Source: Zasmidium citrigriseum (taxonomy: Eukaryota > Ascomycota > Dothideomycetes > Mycosphaerellales > Mycosphaerellaceae). From it: a DNA stretch of 64,000 nucleotides. The notes beneath the pieces are model-generated. The model was not told the DNA's origin and made no database searches. It saw nothing but the letters and a program-made list of their open reading frames with translations. Position 1 is the first letter of the stretch. Each line of letters begins with the position of its first letter. Shown here piece after piece: positions 55,675-64,000 of the stretch. Location of the stretch: NCBI GenBank assembly GCA_002786025.1, contig NHNW01000001.1:1240001-1304000 (forward strand), given 5' to 3'. A program made the translations under genes and the position numbers.

Positions 55675-58500
55675 GTGCCATCCCAGCAACCTCATGCAAT
55701 GGCGACCGCACGTCAGACAAGTATTCGCAAGAGCGATCGAAATCTTGATCGCAGAGCAGCGAATGGAGATCTTAATGCCCGGCTCGATCGTTGGCCGACG
55801 CAAGAGGTTCAGCGCTCTTTACAGAATATCCGGGTGGCGGGGAGTAACACCTCTTTACTAAGTTGGCTAGAGAGGCCTGACGTGGAAAAATCAGAATCTG
55901 CACGAGAGGTTCTAGAGTACCTAGCGGAATAAGTAGAGGCAGAGGCCATGTCCGTTACGCTTGTTTAGCGCTATGCGAAAGAGCATCAAGTGTGGAAGAG
56001 CTGCACCAATCCTCAATAGCAGACGGAGGACGGTTTCTTAGCCAGCTTGGTCGGACACCAGACTCTGAGAATTTGTATCATGTTCGGTACTTCGACCGAA
56101 ACAGCTCGGCAAAGCAGGATCGAACTTATTCAATATCATTGGGGTGACAAATGGTACGAGAGATTGATGGACAGGGCTCTGCTTGAGCAGAAGCCACTTG
56201 GCGCGCTGGGGCTATCTGCACCACTTTTGAGGAAAAAAGCAGATATGAGTAAGACATACAGTCTTGAACAAGCGTGGGCAATGTGGGATGAGGCTATTCG
56301 CAAGAGGACAAGTGTCGGCTCGCGGATGCGGTATGGCTTGAAAGCCGCGACAACCACGCACCTCATGACATCAGATTTAACAGCTATCACCGATCAGGAC
56401 CATAGGAACGACGCTCCTAGTCGAAAGCGCAAAAGCCAGAAGACGAGGAAAGACGATGACGAAGGCCTGGATGAGATCCTGGAGCTGAGAACATCAAGCG
56501 GCCACTCAAGCTTATCACCGTTTAATGCACTATCTCGTGCAGTCCATCCTTCATCGCAATCATATGGTGCCACCACAGCGACAAAGCGGGCCAGGAAAAA
56601 GAGCAAGTCGGCAAAGGCAGAAGAAATAGCTGCTAAGCAAAGCAAGACAAGCAAGTCTCGACCTGTTCAAAGCGACAAGAGCGAAAGCGACCAGAGCGAA
56701 AGCGACCGTGGAAGCAGTGTAAACACCGGCGACAGCTGCGACGAGGACAACAACAGTCAGTCAGACCGCATAAGTCAAGAATCCAGCACTACGAGTCGAC
56801 GATCGAGAATATCAAAGCAAGAGAAAGCTATAGAACAAGCGACTGCCCGTGCACAGAAGAGGCACAACGATGTAACCACAACAGACCACCCATCTCTTGA
56901 GCCCAGCGTGCAAGTAAGTCGACCTTTGATGTATTTGGGGGCAAAAATCGAGGAGTTACGAGCCCTGTCGACTAACGAAAAGTCCCTTTCGCAGCCTGCT
57001 CGCTTAAGAGATTCGTCTCATGAAGAGATAATGCAACGCCGCAGCATACCGAACCAGATTGCCACCGCAACTTCCTCCATGCACGACTTAATCGATCCGT
57101 TAGCTAGAGCAGGTGAGGTAGACTCGGTTGGATCGCTCGTCAACCCTGCTAGCACAAGCGCGCATGAAGATGACCGGCTTGAAGATTGTGCACTATGTCA
57201 CAAGGCCTGCGTAAGATGTTTGGTGCCTGCATGCTTTACAGGCTCCGCTCGAGCGAACATGTTTGAGTCAGCTCACCGCGCTCAAGAGCTTGCAACAGGC
57301 GCACCTGATGAGACTCTGGAAAAGTGGATCCACCACATCAGATTCGCGAGTCTTGATAGCGGCGTGCCTGATGAGCCAGGCGAGTTGCTTGTGCTCTCCT
57401 CCGAAGAATTCAATCGCTTTGCAGAGGCTGGGCAAACGATTGACAGACCATTCTTGATCCGAGAGCGCTTTCTGGACAGTGACGAATGGACTCCTGCGAG
57501 GTATGCTAGAATCCTAGCGTCAACATTGGCAGGTCTCGAGGTTGACGTCCGGTGGCATGGGAGCCCTCTACCTAGGCGCGAAAAGTCATCGAAAATGGCG
57601 CAGCTTTGCCGAAGTCAAACAAACCCTGCCCTTTCAGCCGATCCTCCTAACCTGCTCAACCTCCCTGATCTCACAGGGGCAATCGTTCCGAGCTTTCTTC
57701 GCCTGGATCGGTTTGGTTTACTTGACCTAGCGGTGGAACGATCCAAGGCCGCTGCGGGAGGATACATTGGAAAGCAGACCCAGCTTACTCCATTTGACAT
57801 TGGAGGTAGTAGGAGGTTCAATCTTCTAGGCTGGCCGGGTGCTTTCTCGGCTCCACATATGGACAGCAACGGAGCCACCTGGGTACGGAATCTCTGCGGA
57901 CATAAGCTTTGGATGTTCGTCCCGGATGACAAGATGACACCTCAAGACTGGGACGAATTTGCCAAGGATGGTGATCGCTGGTGCCCGGGGGACAAAGCCC
58001 GAGCTGTACTTCTTGGACCTGGAGATGCTTTGGGTATGCGATGCGGTCTGATTCATGCAGTTCAGACTCTAGGCGACTATGGGCCGTGCCTAATGGCAGG
58101 TGGGTTCTTTTTAGACTCATTGGACCTGATTCGCTTGCTCGATAAACTTCACTGGATCGGGACGCTCCAGAATAACACTAACGAACCAGTACCATTCCAG
58201 CTAGCGGAAGTCCTGGCTATCATAGAAGGTCTCGTTGACGCTGATCCGGAGACGTACTTCGTTGACGAGGCTGCTGTGTATGACTTCAAGGTTAGAATGC
58301 AAGCGATGCGATCGCTTGGTTGCCGATGCGATGACTGTGCAGAAGACTGCAGTTGTACTCAGGAGGGACGACGTTGCACGCCACTCTGTGCTTCGCATTC
58401 CTATAATGCCATGAACATGTTACCATGCTTTATGGAGGATACGGACGAGAAGAGCTCGGAAGGTGGAAACCAAGGGAGTGATGAAGACTTCGCTCAGTAA
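55675..58500 (+). pseudogene. JmjC-like protein gene with three 5' stops
   Basis: The frame starts at ATG 55675 (or 55699, MATARQTSIRKSD). It is interrupted in one register by TAA 55930-55932, TAG 55966-55968 and TAG 56017-56019, then stays open for 817 codons (56047-58500) with a first ATG at 56080. The N-terminal domain is homologous without gaps to the partial copy at 61.1 kb, where the two TAG positions are Trp codons. The middle is Lys/Ser/Glu-rich (nuclear-type, KRARKKSKSAKAEE). A cysteine cluster (CALCHKACVRCLVPAC) lies near codon 380. A JmjC-like core has FNLLGWPGAFSAPHMDSNG (HxD iron ligands at codons 604-606), GHKLWMFVP, and GLIHAV (His, codon 670). The C-terminus has a second cysteine cluster (CRCDDCAEDCSCTQEGRRC). 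JmjC enzymes are Fe(II)/2-oxoglutarate demethylases or hydroxylases. A shortened protein from an internal ATG remains possible. Confidence 0.65.
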
Positions 58501-59783
58501 GTCCAAAAGACGACCTTGTCGATCTGGGCGACAGTAGAGATGTGTCCACTGGCGGAAGCGCCTTTTCGGAGGGCAGAACTTGCATTTGCTTGTGTTCGTC
58601 AATAACGAACGAAATGCAAGCGTCTTGCGCAATGCCCCACATGCCAGATCATCAGTTTGACTACCAATGCCCATATCTGCCAAGTGGTCAAGACAGAGAA
58701 ACAGGGACACACCGCTGCCAAACGTCACTGAACACGGCGGTATCTCAGGACAGAAGTGGCGAAGAGTCACATTGCGAACGGCCATCGAGTGCATCGTTGC
58801 AAAGGCGCAATCTGATCAACGGCGCAAGGCGTCTTGATCGCTGTCTCATATCCAGCAGACCCATCGTCACATCGAAAAGCTAAAAAGGAGCAGAATGGCG
58901 CCTTGGATTTAGGCAAGACATGGCCACCAACACTTCTGAAATCTAGCAAGAGCAGGGCGATGGGACGCCATGGGTACTTAGTGAGGTGCGACAACATTAT
59001 GCTCGTTGGAAGGGCTTAAAGACCGCATCTATAAACGCCTAGACTGATACGAGGCATATGTTCATGGCGTCGCTTGTCTTAAGACTGCCGAAGTTGCCGT
59101 AACCTAGCATTTTTTCCTTACGATTCTCGCGTTGCGACTTCGTTGTGCAGCTCCAGTCGCTATGCCGTTGTTTTAGATCCAATACCTCAATTGTGGGCTG
59201 CATTCCTGTTTCTTGTACTTTGTGGCACTGGCGAGCCAAGCTAGACGCCCACATTGATTGTAGGTGTGATTCATTATCCACTCAGGTCTGTCGTCGAGAC
59301 CACATCAGGAGAATTCCTGGGATGATCTTTGACTCCCTCATACACACGGCCTTATCAGGTTCAGGGGATCGATATTTTCCGCGAAAACAAAGTTGTATAG
59401 CCAGATTTTATGCAGTGAAGCTTGACAAGGATGAACTTTGCCCATCGCAGGCCCCTTTTTGAATGGACAAGAAGACGCCCGGACGACAGACTGCCGTCTG
59501 TGGTAGTGCTCCTTCAGGTGGAATGGAGGGATAACGATCAAATCATTTATACAGTAAGTGTTCTCCGGTCTACAAAGCCACTAGGCGTGAGCCGTATGCG
59601 AGACATATAGAGCAACTTCCCAAGCAGCCCTGGATGTCAAAACGCGTTTGCTTCCAGTCGCGCAGCAAATTGGAAGACATAGCAAGGGTATGCTCGCTTA
59701 GTAACGAGTGAGTGCTTTAGTAGATCAAGGAAGACATTTAGAGTCCAGAGGATGGTCTAGGAAGAATAAAACACAATTCCATC
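58501..59783. other. Intergenic
   Basis: About 1.3 kb between the JmjC-like 3' end and the transporter 3' end (convergent). Several 60-110-codon frames exist (58542-58883, 59145-59462) but they lack motifs and overlap others in antisense. No RNA gene recognised. Confidence 0.4.
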
Positions 59784-60731
59784 TCACTCTTGGTCATCAA
59801 GCAAACTCCCATTCTGCGCACCGCCAACTGGTCTCCTATTGGGCAAATGTATCTGCCAGAGATACGTTCCAGTAAACAACGCCCCGCCGATAAGATTCCC
59901 CAAGGTAACCGGAACCAGGACCTTCCAGATAAACCCACCAACACTCAACGGCGCCCCCAAAATCATAGCTGTACTAGTCAAGTACATGTACTCGACGACA
60001 TGTGGAAATCTCGCCACCGTTGAAATGAAGAAAGGAAAATGCAAACACAGGGCTCTAGAGATTCCGTCCTGGTTTTGTGTGCCGAGAAACATCGCGACGG
60101 TGACCAGCCACCCACAGAGAAGGGCCCTCAACATGATTATATGAAAATGTTGCTCAATGATATCCTCAGTGATCTGGTGGACTACGGCAGAGCGCCAGGG
60201 TTCCTGACAAACAGCTTCCGTTGCTTTGGTCGACATTAAACTGAAAAACAACGTTCCGAATAAATTGCCAACCCAGGATGCGACAAGAGTGTAAACATGT
60301 TGGGTGAATGTTCCCTTGCGCTGTAGAGCCGTGAGAGTAAACCACATAGGGTATCCAGTGAAAAGTTCCGCGCCGACGAAGTACACCATAACTAGGCCAA
60401 GGGGAAACGTAGCTCCTTGGAACAAACGTTGAATTCCAGGATTGTTTTGTTCCTGAATCCCTGTGAAGCCCGCTCCGACAAAGATGGCAAGGAGGCCGCC
60501 TGCTGAGAGGAGAAGAGCGCCGTAGATGTTTTGAGTGAAGGTTATTAATATTGGTTCTGTGAGGTGTTCCACCCCATTGTGGAGGACTGTTTCTGCTGCT
60601 TCGTGGGGCGGTAAGGTTCCGGTTGACGGCGCCATTAGGGCGGGTATTTTGTCTCCGAGTCTTGTTCGACGGTCGTTGTTTGTTCGATGACTCTTGCAAT
60701 ACGAGGAGAGCTTTTGAAAACGCTCTAGCAA
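59784..60731 (-). CDS. Formate/nitrite transporter family protein
   Basis: A single-exon frame of 315 aa; the likelier start is the ATG at 60635 (MAPSTGTLPPHEAAETVL), giving 283 aa. FNT signatures are visible: GALLLSAGGLLAIFVGAGF, NPGIQRLFQGATFPLGLVMV, then AELFTGYPMWFT, with the NxPG and GAELFTG motifs usual for the family. VASWVGNLFGTLFF and, near the C-terminus, LVPVTLGNLIGGALFTGTYLW supply the second repeat, including GNxxGG. About six helices fit the pentameric FNT channel fold. The family moves formate, nitrite or hydrosulfide; fungal members act in nitrite uptake. There is no nitrate-assimilation cluster nearby, so the substrate is open. Confidence 0.85.
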   Translation of the reverse strand: MLERFQKLSSYCKSHRTNNDRRTRLGDKIPALMAPSTGTLPPHEAAETVLHNGVEHLTEPILITFTQNIYGALLLSAGGLLAIFVGAGFTGIQEQNNPGIQRLFQGATFPLGLVMVYFVGAELFTGYPMWFTLTALQRKGTFTQHVYTLVASWVGNLFGTLFFSLMSTKATEAVCQEPWRSAVVHQITEDIIEQHFHIIMLRALLCGWLVTVAMFLGTQNQDGISRALCLHFPFFISTVARFPHVVEYMYLTSTAMILGAPLSVGGFIWKVLVPVTLGNLIGGALFTGTYLWQIHLPNRRPVGGAQNGSLLDDQE

Positions 60732-61072
60732 TGGCCGAGCTCTTGTTAAAACCAGCCGCCTTTAAAGGGAACGAAAGGAGATGATATTCAGGGTACGAAG
60801 TGAAGTACGTGTAAATTTTGAGTCGGAGTCGGAGAGCGGAAGAAATCAGTCACCTGATTTTTGATGCCGCTTGTTTGTTCTGAAACTGATGTTCAGGTCT
60901 TTCTCGTAGGTTAAAAGTTGACTTGAGTCGGCTCAGGAATTGGAGCGTTGATCGCACCCAACGTCATCGCTCGGAGCAAGATCCGTGAAAATCCTGCCAA
61001 AGTCCGGCTAGAGGAAACCTTGCGCCCCAAATTCCCTTCCTGCAACTGTCTTTTCTCATCACCATTTGATGA
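60732..61072. promoter_or_regulatory. Upstream region of transporter gene
   Basis: About 340 bases upstream of the transporter start and 5' of the JmjC-copy fragment. It should contain the transporter promoter. No specific motif named. Confidence 0.4.
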
Positions 61073-61500
61073 TTAGATGGAGCACGCACACGGAAAAGCT
61101 CCCGCAAGCTAGCAGAAAGGGCAACTAGCGGTGAAGTAGGCGCTCGGCTAGACGGCCTGTCAATAGATGAAGTGGAGCGCGCCCTTGGAAAGACCCAACT
61201 GCCTGATACTAAGGTGTCTTTACTTAGTCTGCTACAGAAGCCGGAGACGAACCAAGCAGATGTCGTCCAGCAGGTTCTAAATCATGTGTCCCACCACGCA
61301 GAAGAGCATGCCCTGCTCGCGGCGCTTGTGTGGCGCTACGCAAAAGAGCATGAAGTGTGGAAAAGCTGTACAAATCCGGACTGGCGAACAGAAGACTCCT
61401 TCTTGAACAGTCTCGACGGAAATCAGACCGTGCGACTATGTATCCAGTTTGGGTCATCTACGCAAAGAAAGTCGCATGTGCAGAGGTTGGCCAGCCGACA
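61073..61500 (+). pseudogene. Partial copy of the JmjC gene 5' domain
   Basis: The frame is open from 61073 past 61480. It encodes RKLAERATSGEVGARLD, then VERALGKTQLPD, and YAKEHEVWKSCTNPDWRTED, TVRLCIQFGSST. It aligns without gaps to the 5' part of the gene at 55.7 kb, where the same motifs read ARLDRWPTQEVQRSL and YAKEHQVWKSCTNP. The ATG at 61077 is one base out of frame relative to this domain, and there is no in-frame ATG, so the start is lost. After about 61,480 similarity ends and no JmjC core follows; the frame runs out at 61609 inside the antisense arrestin-like gene. The fragment has no in-frame stops, unlike the other copy. Confidence 0.65.
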
Positions 61501-61545
61501 AGTCTGGCTTCCACCGCGAAAGAGGAAACACACGCTCAGACGAGC

Positions 61546-62160
61546 TCATCCAGCCATGACTTCTTCATATGTTGGCAAGTTGTCCATTTGCCGTTGCTTT
61601 ACAGGTTGAACTGCCTGCGGATGCATGACCAGGCCGCAATGATAGTTGATGTCGACAGGGTTGCTCGCTCCGGGCTTGTTGGCGACATTCAATCGTATTT
61701 CAAGACGGACATTGTACGACGGGTTGGCATCGTGGCCATGAAATGTTGCGGGCAAATGGCTGAGAACTCCAAGATCCACGATTTTCCTGTAGCCCGACTC
61801 CCTCGAAAATGGTCCTTGAGGTTTCTGCGTGTGTTTCTTTTGCCGGAGAATCTCAAATTCCGCTGTGCCTGGGCTGTGACCTTGCGTTTGTGCCGTCAGG
61901 GTGAAAACGCAGTAGTCAAGGACAATTTTGTCGTCGAATTCATCGGCAGTGACGTTGGAGGCCGGCTGGATGGCGATGTCGAATTGAAAATGCTCCCCAA
62001 CACGAATGTCTTGCGGCATTCCAGAACATACTGCCGTGAAAGAGCATTCCAGATGGTCTATCTTTCTCAGCTTCCCTCGTACCCATTCTTTTGATGCCCG
62101 AGGACTTTTCTTGTCAAACAAGGCTTCCTTGTGAATGGTGAAGTGCTGCTGAATAGACAT
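61546..62160 (-). CDS. Arrestin-like protein, short
   Basis: A single-exon frame of 204 aa. It looks like the C-terminal arrestin domain of fungal alpha-arrestins: HLECSFTAVCSGMPQDIRVG, VGEHFQFDIAIQPASN, then LDYCVFTLTAQT and SYNVRLEIRLNVANK followed by VDINYHCGLVM. It ends with LPTYEEVM, a degenerate P-x-Y type motif close to those used to recruit NEDD4-family ubiquitin ligases (Rsp5). Alpha-arrestins usually have two domains and 400 or more residues, so this is either a one-domain member or lacks an upstream part I cannot see. Its 3' end lies under the frame of the partial JmjC copy on the opposite strand. Confidence 0.6.
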   Translation of the reverse strand: MSIQQHFTIHKEALFDKKSPRASKEWVRGKLRKIDHLECSFTAVCSGMPQDIRVGEHFQFDIAIQPASNVTADEFDDKIVLDYCVFTLTAQTQGHSPGTAEFEILRQKKHTQKPQGPFSRESGYRKIVDLGVLSHLPATFHGHDANPSYNVRLEIRLNVANKPGASNPVDINYHCGLVMHPQAVQPVKQRQMDNLPTYEEVMAG

Positions 62161-62983
62161 TGGGATGATTGATAACGTGAGTGGCTACTTGGAGCTCACG
62201 ATAGACGATATAGATGAAGCTGGCCATTGGCATGCTATCCTATGACGGTGGCTACATCACAGCACATACGTGCTTTGGATCGACTGACCAAACGAATCCC
62301 GAGAAAGCGTCTAGAATCCAATGAGAGAGCTTGACAAATTGTTTTGAAGGTCCTTCCAGGCACGAACCCGCGGAGGTGTGAATCGGTGCGGCGGCCGTTT
62401 GAAGACTAAATCTCATCGATGATTCCGGACTACGCTCCGTGGGGCAGAATTGTGCTTCGGCTACCGTACCGCATTATCCATTGTCCCGCTATTTGAGATG
62501 CGGAAGATCGGTTGGGTTTGACTTTTTAACCCCAAGGCGATCCTAGTTCTACCGGTTGCGGCTTTGCTTGCGGACCACAGACAACCACCACTACCACTAT
62601 CCGGTGACATACTTTGGACTAGATAGGTGCTCCATGATCAGAGTCTGATGTCAGAATAGGGTTTGGTGGGACCAACGTTGTCTACGCAGGGACCAGGATC
62701 GCCCTGCCGACGGACTTGATGCCGAGTGTACGTAATGTGCCCAAGAATCTGTGGGAGAGATGTCGAAACTCTTACCAGACCAGTAGAAGCCATGCACTGC
62801 GTCATGGGAGCCAACGCAGAAAATGCGACACAGTCTGCCACGTCAGGTCTCACCTATACAATTTCAGCGAAGCAATAAATCGACTGTACGCTTTCTCGAT
62901 TCAGCGTACAAATTGCTCTCAACTGACGGAAGCGCTGAAGAGATTTAGAATTTCCATATCCAAAGCAAGCGACCCCTGAGGCC
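62161..62983. other. Intergenic
   Basis: About 820 bases between divergent starts of the arrestin-like and 93-aa genes. No coding or RNA feature recognised. Confidence 0.4.
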
Positions 62984-63320
62984 ATGTCGACGACCAATCC
63001 AGCCGGTAAGCCACTACATTGACATGTTCCCCTCTGCCAGACACTCCTAATTCTTTCCAGGCGATGGCACGGCCAGCCGAGCGACAAACTGGGACGATAT
63101 AGCTAGCAAGAAATCAGCGGGCGAGAAAATGGGGAAAGGAGATGAGAGTTCCCAAGACAGTCCTGATGATGTAGTAGGACAGAGAGAGAAGAGCAAGTCC
63201 AGCAAGGCGCTCGATGCGATCACTGGGCCATTAAAGGCCACAGCCCAAGGCAATAGTGGAAGCAGTAATACGGCAGACAAGCTCAGGGAGGGATTGAAAG
63301 GAGGCAATCCGGCGACCTAG
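62984..63320 (+). CDS. Small hydrophilic fungal protein (93 aa)
   Basis: Exon 1 is 62984-63005, the intron 63006-63060 (55 bp, GTAAGC donor, TTCCAG acceptor), and exon 2 is 63061-63320. The product begins MSTTNPAGDGTASRATNWDD and contains KKSAGEKMGKGDESSQDS, then ALDAITGPLKATAQGNSG and DKLREGLKGG. It is hydrophilic and disordered-looking, with an amphipathic helix in the middle. No signal peptide is present and no known domain is assigned. The splice signals are strong and the frame is continuous over the join. Confidence 0.6.
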
Positions 63321-63499
63321 GTGTAGTTGAATGTGGCTGGCGGCGCCGTCCATAAAAGCAACTTTATATGTCATAAAGCGGACTTCTGCAGCTTTGCATG
63401 AAACGTATACTGCCCCCCCTCCAAACGCCATTGCTCCTCGTCAATGTTCGAAAGTGAACTTTATCCGCCCAACTCACGAGCTCGCGAGTACCTACCGGT
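63321..63499. other. Short intergenic spacer
   Basis: About 180 bases between the 93-aa gene and the BRCT-like frame, possibly including upstream exons of the latter. Confidence 0.35.
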
Positions 63500-64000
63500 A
63501 TGATTTCGGAATGCCGAAGCTGTGAGGGAAGCACGCAACCCGTTGCTATAAGCCGTAACACGATAGAGTCCGATCAAGACAGCGACGACGAGGCCAGCGG
63601 CGACGATGTACCACTAGAAATCACGATTCCATTTGCAGGAGACGACCTTCCACGTCTGGAGGTTCGCGTGGAAGAGCATACGGTCCACGTGGAACCCCGA
63701 AAGATCCAGCAAGTCAGATACGGCGAAGCGATGCTCACTCCCGCGGGGCTGACTGGTGGCCTGGCTGGAAAGACATTTTTCGTGTCTGGGACTTTTGAGA
63801 CTCTGGCCGACGAGGCTGTTCGTGCGGCTGTCCATGCCTATGCCGGGCGGGTGGTGGACTCGATGATTATTTCGTTGCTGGCGCAGACGTGCCGAACGAT
63901 ATTCAGTCCGAAGTAAACAAGTCTGGAAGTCACAAGATTGACGAGGCCGGCTTCTTCAGATTGGTCCAGGCCGGTGTTCCAGCGAATGGCGACAAGCCGC
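63500..64000 (+). pseudogene. RFC1-like BRCT gene with frameshift, cut by window
   Basis: The frame from 63500 starts with an acidic region (DSDDEASGDD) and continues to a BRCT-like core: TGGLAGKTFFVSGTFETLADE then AVRAAVHAYAGRVVDS. It would end at 63916 if unshifted. About codon 118 (near 63,855) the BRCT consensus continues in a different register: DDYFVAGADVPNDIQ and HKIDEAGFFRLVQAGVPANG, running off the right edge. The second part and the ANG ending resemble the BRCT domain of the large clamp-loader subunit RFC1 (KLE...KxIxEDGLxxLIxxxPANGG). The -1 shift cannot be explained by a normal intron at that point. The gene is thus either a decaying RFC1-like duplicate or affected by a base error. 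Upstream exons may exist. Confidence 0.6.

Overview
The window is genomic DNA of a filamentous ascomycete fungus, most likely a dothideomycete-type Pezizomycotina. The evidence is short (46-62 bp) GT-AG introns, a HET-like gene, Zn(II)2Cys6, bZIP and hybrid histidine kinase genes, F-box genes, and two blocks of repeat DNA stripped of CpA/TpG by repeat-induced point mutation (RIP). I could not assign a genus. Exon joins were made by eye from splice signals, frame and family-like motifs.

Layout. 0-31.4 kb is gene-bearing DNA of normal composition. In order it holds: a BTB gene cut by the window edge; a membrane-protein gene with an internal stop; a kinase-like gene; a HET-like gene; a conserved orphan; three related secreted eight-cysteine proteins interleaved with a single-pass cysteine-rich membrane protein; an F-box-like gene; a 2-oxoglutarate oxygenase beside a PLP aminotransferase; a GH17 glucanase; a second F-box gene; a seven-TM receptor-like gene; a 79-aa protein; a Zn2Cys6 factor with an internal stop; and a hybrid histidine kinase split by one in-frame TGA. 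31.5-36.86 kb is RIP-saturated repeat DNA with a gag-like relic. 36.86-39.05 kb is a normal island that starts with an 8-bp tandem repeat and encodes a protein with both a Zn2Cys6 cluster and a bZIP. 39.05-55.3 kb is RIP-saturated and contains two nested Ty3/gypsy chromodomain elements whose LTRs and target-site duplications can be placed to the base, plus a short TTAGGG array. 55.3-64 kb is gene-bearing again: a JmjC-like gene with three stops at its 5' end, a formate/nitrite transporter, a partial second copy of the JmjC gene's 5' domain, an arrestin-like gene, a 93-aa protein, and a frameshifted RFC1-like BRCT gene running off the edge.

How it fits together. The nested elements give a clear history: the minus-strand element inserted first (TSD ctata), the plus-strand element then inserted into it (TSD ctaac), and both were mutated until almost no CA or TG dinucleotide remained, while CpG stayed common. 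Several flanking genes carry single nonsense or frameshift lesions. This fits decay in a dispensable region, but assembly error is not excluded. The most interesting signals are the Zn2Cys6-bZIP protein in the repeat island, the three-member eight-cysteine secreted family, the TTAGGG array inside a retroelement, and the RIP-like stops in the JmjC gene.
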